Part shown: piece after piece, positions 31,662 to 34,943 of the stretch
Layout of the letters: each line of letters begins with the position of its first letter
Position numbering within the stretch: the first letter of the stretch is position 1
From: Anaerolineales bacterium
GTDB taxonomy: Bacteria; Chloroflexota; Anaerolineae; Anaerolineales; Villigracilaceae
Direction of reading: 5' to 3'
NCBI GenBank assembly: GCA_017985935.1
Contig: JAGNWT010000039.1
Span: forward strand, 1 to 34,943
Length of the DNA: 34,943 nt
The notes under the pieces: model-generated
Databases searched by the model: none
Told to the model about the DNA's origin: nothing
Seen by the model: the letters and a program-made list of their open reading frames with translations, nothing else
Position numbers and translations under genes: made by a program

Positions 31662-32779
31662 TGGATTCCTACTATCCTGAATCATACGAAGCCTCCCGGG
31701 CCCGCTTCCTGCGTGACGTGGAACTGCTGCGACCCAAATGGCATTCCTCGCGCCTTGAGTCTCACCCACTCACCAACCACCCCTCGTTGAGCATAGACTG
31801 GCTGTGGGCAGAGCCGCGGGTCAAAGAGAACCTGGTGATGATCTCCACCGCCCAGCATGGCATCGAAGGTTTTGTCGGCTCGGCAGTCTTAAAGATCTTC
31901 ATGGATGAATTTGCTCCGCGCATGAACCCCGAGAACACCGGGCTGCTTCTCGTCCATTCCACCAACCCCTGGGGCATGAAGCATAAATTACGGGTCAACC
32001 CCAACCATGTGGACCTGAATCGCAATTTCGTCTTCGGCGGAAATTACGACCCAGCCATCAACCCCGACTTCAGAGCGCTGACCGGATTTCTCAACCCGCG
32101 AAGACCTGTAAAAGAATTGAACGCCGAGGCGCTACCCTTCTTGCTCAAAGTCATCAAACATATCATCCACCCTGGCAAGGCACGGATGCAAGTCGCTTCC
32201 CTTTTGGGTCAGCACTGTGACCCAAAGGGAATCTACTTCGGCAGCACCCAACCGGAGGAAGAAACGTCTGTGCTGATGAGCCTGTATCGGGCAGCATTGA
32301 AGGAGTACCAGAACTTCGTGCAAATGGATATGCATACCGGCTACGGACCACGCTACCAGATGACGGTCATCATCCCGCCGACCGACAAGATCACATCGGC
32401 CGAAGCGATCAAAAAATATCGATATCCGCTTGTGCAAAAAATAGACCCGGACGAGTTCTACGCCATCAGCGGTGACATGGGTGAATATGTTTATCGTCTG
32501 CGGGACGCGGAATTTCCCGACCGCACCGTGCTGGCAGGTGGGTTTGAATTTGGCACCTTCGGCGACTCGCTGCCCGCCCTCATCCGCAGCCTGCGGATCA
32601 CCATCCTTGAGAATCAGTTCCGGCATCACGGAGCGGTCAGCCCGGCCGCCGAGGCACAGGTCCGCTCGGAATATGAAGAACTATTTTTCCCATCCGAATC
32701 CAAATGGCGTAAAAAAGCCCTCGCAGATGCCCGTCAGGCATTTGAGGGAATTTTCAGCGCGCACGGCTTACTTTTTTAA
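31661..32779 (+). CDS. M14/DUF2817-type zinc metallopeptidase
   Basis: 372 residues, cytoplasmic (no signal peptide). The carboxypeptidase-like site is visible: His66 and Glu69 in TAQHGIEGFVGS (HxxE), substrate-binding Asn/Arg in NPNHVDLNRNF (113-123), third zinc ligand His225 in MDMHTGYG, and a candidate general base Glu296 in GGFEFGTFG. This set matches the DUF2817 branch of M14 metallopeptidases, whose members trim short peptides or acyl-amino acids. The ATG overlaps the transporter stop; a longer frame back to 31565 lies inside the transporter gene and was rejected. The coupling suggests it hydrolyses the substrate the transporter imports. Confidence 0.87.
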   Translation: MDSYYPESYEASRARFLRDVELLRPKWHSSRLESHPLTNHPSLSIDWLWAEPRVKENLVMISTAQHGIEGFVGSAVLKIFMDEFAPRMNPENTGLLLVHSTNPWGMKHKLRVNPNHVDLNRNFVFGGNYDPAINPDFRALTGFLNPRRPVKELNAEALPFLLKVIKHIIHPGKARMQVASLLGQHCDPKGIYFGSTQPEEETSVLMSLYRAALKEYQNFVQMDMHTGYGPRYQMTVIIPPTDKITSAEAIKKYRYPLVQKIDPDEFYAISGDMGEYVYRLRDAEFPDRTVLAGGFEFGTFGDSLPALIRSLRITILENQFRHHGAVSPAAEAQVRSEYEELFFPSESKWRKKALADARQAFEGIFSAHGLLF

Positions 32780-32794
32780 GAACAAGGAAATTTG

Positions 32795-33478
32795 ATGAGC
32801 ACCCCGGCAAAAACTTTTTTAAACGGCGTACGCGCCGAATTCCCGCTTCTGATCGGTGTCTTTCCGTTTGGCATGATCTACGGCGCGCTTGCGCTCAACG
32901 CGGGACTTTCCACACTGGCATCCCAACTCATGTCCTCGATCGTGTTTGCGGGTTCTTCGCAATTTGTTGCCGCGCAGTTGATCCACGATGAAGCGCCGGG
33001 CTTCGTCATTGTCCTGACGATCGCCGTGGTAAATCTGCGGCACATGCTCTACAGCGCATCGCTCGCGCCCTACCTGAAAAATCTTTCCCTGAAGTGGAAA
33101 GCACTGCTCTCCTACCTGCTGACCGATGAAGCGTACGCCCCCAGCATCTTGAAGTTCGAAGAAGAAGGCATCACGCCGGTAAGTCATTGGTTCGTTCTTG
33201 GGGCTGGGTTTTCATTATGGTTCACATGGCAGGTCAGCACAGCGCTCGGCATCTTTCTCGGCACAGCCATTCCTGCATCATGGTCTCTGGATTTTGCCCT
33301 GCCGCTGACCTTCATCGCGATGGTGGTTCCCGCCCTGAAGAATCGCCCAATGGTCGCAGCAGCCTTGAGCGCTGGAGTGGTTGCCCTGCTTGCCTTCAGT
33401 TTACCCTTCAAGCTGGGACTCATCCTCGCCGCGCTGACGGGCATCGCCGTTGGAACGGTCATGGAGGGAAGAAAATGA
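32795..33478 (+). CDS. azlC: AzlC-family branched-chain amino acid exporter, large subunit
   Basis: 227 residues from the ATG at 32795 (a TTG three bases upstream is the alternative; AAGGAA lies before). AzlC family landmarks are present: the opening FPLLIGVFPFGMIYGALAL, FAGSSQFVAAQLI in the second helix, the conserved NLRHMLYSASLAPYLK, and LLTDEAYA. With about six or seven helices it forms, together with AzlD, an exporter of branched-chain amino acids or analogues. It starts 15 bases after the peptidase stop, so amino acids released by the peptidase are plausible export substrates. Its stop overlaps the azlD start. Confidence 0.92.
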   Translation: MSTPAKTFLNGVRAEFPLLIGVFPFGMIYGALALNAGLSTLASQLMSSIVFAGSSQFVAAQLIHDEAPGFVIVLTIAVVNLRHMLYSASLAPYLKNLSLKWKALLSYLLTDEAYAPSILKFEEEGITPVSHWFVLGAGFSLWFTWQVSTALGIFLGTAIPASWSLDFALPLTFIAMVVPALKNRPMVAAALSAGVVALLAFSLPFKLGLILAALTGIAVGTVMEGRK

Positions 33479-33786
33479 ATATCTGGCTGGTCATGCTGAT
33501 TGGGGGGCTGCTCACCTTTGGAATGAGATTCTCTCTGATCTTTTTGTTCGGCCGCATCGAGGTCCCGGAAACGATGCGCCGCGCTTTGCATTACGTCCCA
33601 CCTGCGGTCCTTTCCGCCATCATCTTCCCCGAATTGTTATATCCATCCGGAAGCCTGGATGTTTCATTTGGCAACATCCGCCTGATGGCAGGCATCGCCG
33701 CGATCCTGGCGGCTTGGTTCACAAGGAACACTCTGCTCACCATTCTGGCAGGGATGCTCGCGCTCTTTCTCCTGCAGTTGATATAA
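33475..33786 (+). CDS. azlD: AzlD-family branched-chain amino acid exporter, small subunit
   Basis: 103 residues with about four hydrophobic segments, the partner of AzlC. Family features: TFGMRFSLIFLFGR near the N-terminus, then RRALHYVPPAVLSAIIFPELL and the closing AAWFTRNTLLTILAG. The ATG overlaps the azlC stop (ATGA) and GGAGGG stands a few bases upstream. Last gene of the transporter-peptidase-exporter operon. Confidence 0.9.
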   Translation: MNIWLVMLIGGLLTFGMRFSLIFLFGRIEVPETMRRALHYVPPAVLSAIIFPELLYPSGSLDVSFGNIRLMAGIAAILAAWFTRNTLLTILAGMLALFLLQLI

Positions 33787-33814
33787 AAAACTCCCCTCGA
33801 CTTTTCGAGGGGAG
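33785..33814. terminator. Terminator between azlD and the convergent REC-GGDEF gene
   Basis: Ten-base perfect stem CTCCCCTCGA/TCGAGGGGAG (33791-33800 with 33805-33814), CTTT loop. On the - strand it is followed by six T (complement of 33785-33790), so it best serves the REC-GGDEF gene; the + side has a weaker tail (CGATCTTTAT). Confidence 0.85.
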
Positions 33815-33820
33815 CGATCT

Positions 33821-34723
33821 TTATACGAACACGATGAAAACCTGGTTGCCGCCTGATTCCTTGGCATGTGCCATCGCCTGCCGCGACTGCTGAATGAGAG
33901 GCTCCACCTCGGTAACCGTGCCCACATGCGTGACCGAGACGATCCCTGCGCTTAGTTTAACGTTTAGCGGCGGTCCATTCTTGACCTCGATCCCGATCCC
34001 GTTAATTCCGGTCATGATCCTCTCTGTGACCTTTTCAGCATCCGCGCCAATAACGCCCACCAGCAAAATAAGGAACTCATCACCAGACCAACGTCCAATG
34101 CAATCATAGGGGCGGCTCTTCTCACGGATCGCCTGGGAGGAAATACGCAGCACTTCATCCCCGACGCCCACTCCAAACGTATCGTTGATCTCTTTGAAAT
34201 TATCCACATCCAATGTGATCAAACTCAATGGCAGAGAAGCGCGGCGGGCGCGCTCCAACTCGCCCATTGCCTGACGAAAGAATGCCGCGCGATTCATAAA
34301 ACCTGTCAACGCATCGAAAGCAGCTTGATCCTCCAATTGACCGCGCGCATTCGCCAGATCGCCGGCAAGGGAAATGATCCGCGCCGCAATGCCAACCCGA
34401 TTCTTGAGGTCTTGGGGCTTGAACGGTCTTTGGAGCATATCGTCGGCATCTGATGGGGCAAGGTCGTCATCTGATTCTCTTGAAGTGATCAACAGAATGT
34501 ACAACGGGACATCCAGTTTTGCAGCCCGCACCCGCGGAATGAACTGCATGGCATGCAAGTCACTGGTATCCCAATTCGCGATCATGAAATGAGCATCCCC
34601 CGCTTGAATATAAGGCCACGCCTGGTCACTGGAAGAAAGCTGGATCAACGTCCCCCTGCCAGCCAAAGCCTGTTGGATGAAAGCGAACTCATTTGAGTCA
34701 TTTTCTAACACCAGTATTTTCAT
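33821..34723 (-). CDS. Receiver-GGDEF protein (diguanylate cyclase, PleD/WspR-like layout)
   Basis: 300 residues. The N-terminal receiver-like domain (1-115) has an acidic pocket LENDSNEF, a possible phospho-acceptor Asp52 in IANWDTSD, but Arg99 where the conserved switch Lys is expected (LQRPFKPQDL), so phosphorylation control may be altered. The GGDEF domain (about 132-298) opens with AFDALTGFMNRAAF; the active-site loop is SGDEF (213-217), a variant seen in some active cyclases, and RPYD (204-207) fits the RxxD I-site. The metal-binding ITLDVDNFKEIND is intact. AAGGA precedes the ATG. A single gene, convergent with azlD and divergent from the tRNA. Confidence 0.88.
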   Translation of the reverse strand: MKILVLENDSNEFAFIQQALAGRGTLIQLSSSDQAWPYIQAGDAHFMIANWDTSDLHAMQFIPRVRAAKLDVPLYILLITSRESDDDLAPSDADDMLQRPFKPQDLKNRVGIAARIISLAGDLANARGQLEDQAAFDALTGFMNRAAFFRQAMGELERARRASLPLSLITLDVDNFKEINDTFGVGVGDEVLRISSQAIREKSRPYDCIGRWSGDEFLILLVGVIGADAEKVTERIMTGINGIGIEVKNGPPLNVKLSAGIVSVTHVGTVTEVEPLIQQSRQAMAHAKESGGNQVFIVFV

Positions 34724-34817
34724 AAGGCATCCTTTTTATTTATTATACAATTACTTCTCCCTGCCGCTCCCCCGAACTTTGGTACTGGTGCACTTTTGCT
34801 GCAACACGGCCCTCACG

Positions 34818-34846
34818 TTGACAAATGCAAATTCCCATAGTAATAT
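34818..34846 (+). promoter_or_regulatory. Strong sigma70-type promoter of the tRNA gene
   Basis: Perfect TTGACA (34818-34823), 17-base spacer, TAATAT (34841-34846). The start site would be near 34853, about 15 bases before the mature tRNA. Confidence 0.82.
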
Positions 34847-34867
34847 TTGCCCCGCTCACCGCCAAAC

Positions 34868-34939
34868 GCCGAGGTAGCTCAGTGGTAGAGCAGGGGACTC
34901 ATAAGCCCTTGGTCGGGAGTCCAAATCTCCCCCTCGGCA
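34868..34939 (+). tRNA. tRNA with CAT anticodon (elongator Met, possibly Ile2)
   Basis: Cloverleaf with acceptor GCCGAGG/CCTCGGC, D arm GCTC/GAGC, anticodon loop CTCATAA, T arm GGGAG/CTCCC and discriminator A at 34939. No CCA is encoded (CACA follows), unlike the two tRNA-Ser genes. The G1-C72 pair excludes the initiator tRNA. The T loop reads TCCAAAT, with C at the position of the near-universal U55 pseudouridine, and the anticodon stem has an A-G mismatch at its loop end. The lysidine-modified tRNA-Ile2 also has CAT and cannot be excluded by eye. Confidence 0.85.
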
Positions 34940-34943
34940 CACA

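Overview
The window looks like a chromosomal segment of a Chloroflexi bacterium, probably class Anaerolineae. This is inferred from three things: lipoproteins with Thr/Pro-rich linkers of the 'PTFTPTFTP' type ending in NBR1-like Ig domains, a T-box-controlled pheST operon, and a general gene set (GT87-like membrane protein, helicase C-terminal-domain protein, 'quinate 5-dehydrogenase' family protein) that I associate with that class. No 16S or ribosomal marker is present, so the assignment is not proven. I found no phage, IS element, CRISPR array or plasmid function. Coding density is high, and many genes are joined by ATGA or TAATG overlaps.

Left part (1-9311, all + strand): a 5'-truncated exported protein and a lipoprotein with an Ig-like domain; a GAF-GGDEF diguanylate cyclase; a DagK-type lipid kinase; a helicase-associated C-terminal-domain protein directly abutting a GT87-like membrane protein; kbl (glycine C-acetyltransferase); and two adjacent tRNA-Ser genes (TGA, GCT). 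Strong hairpin terminators separate several of these units.

Centre-left (9368-16538, all - strand): a tightly packed seven-gene cluster, which is the most interesting region. In transcription order it encodes a small GNAT, an OleC-type beta-lactone synthetase, an OleD-type reductase, an MBL-fold hydrolase, a FemAB/GNAT-like acyltransferase, a FabH/OleA-like ketosynthase III and an ATP-grasp ligase. It resembles the OleABCD long-chain olefin/beta-lactone pathway, but no OleB alpha/beta-hydrolase is present; a metallo-beta-lactamase-fold protein takes its place, and ligase and acyl-transfer functions are added. The oleC gene carries a run of degenerate heptanucleotide repeats translated in frame. 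A second heptamer run lies between pheS and pheT.

Centre (16582-24866): kamA (lysine 2,3-aminomutase) with a good sigma70-type promoter; two paralogous NBR1-domain lipoproteins; a small membrane protein; then pheS-pheT on the - strand behind a clear T-box leader with a Phe specifier (TTC) and an intrinsic terminator; and a 'quinate 5-dehydrogenase' family protein of unproven function.

Right part (24944-34943): a three-gene signalling operon on the - strand (REC-HisKA_3 kinase with degenerate ATP-binding boxes, NarL-type regulator, REC-HD-GYP phosphodiesterase). Diverging from it is a + strand unit: an ADP-ribosylglycohydrolase fused to a ConA-like domain, then an apparent operon of YfcC/DcuC-type transporter, M14/DUF2817 metallopeptidase and AzlC-AzlD amino-acid exporter. 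This suggests peptide uptake, cleavage and branched-chain amino-acid export. The window closes with a REC-GGDEF protein (- strand) and a CAU tRNA (elongator Met or Ile2) with a near-consensus promoter. Three proteins in the window are predicted to make or degrade cyclic di-GMP.
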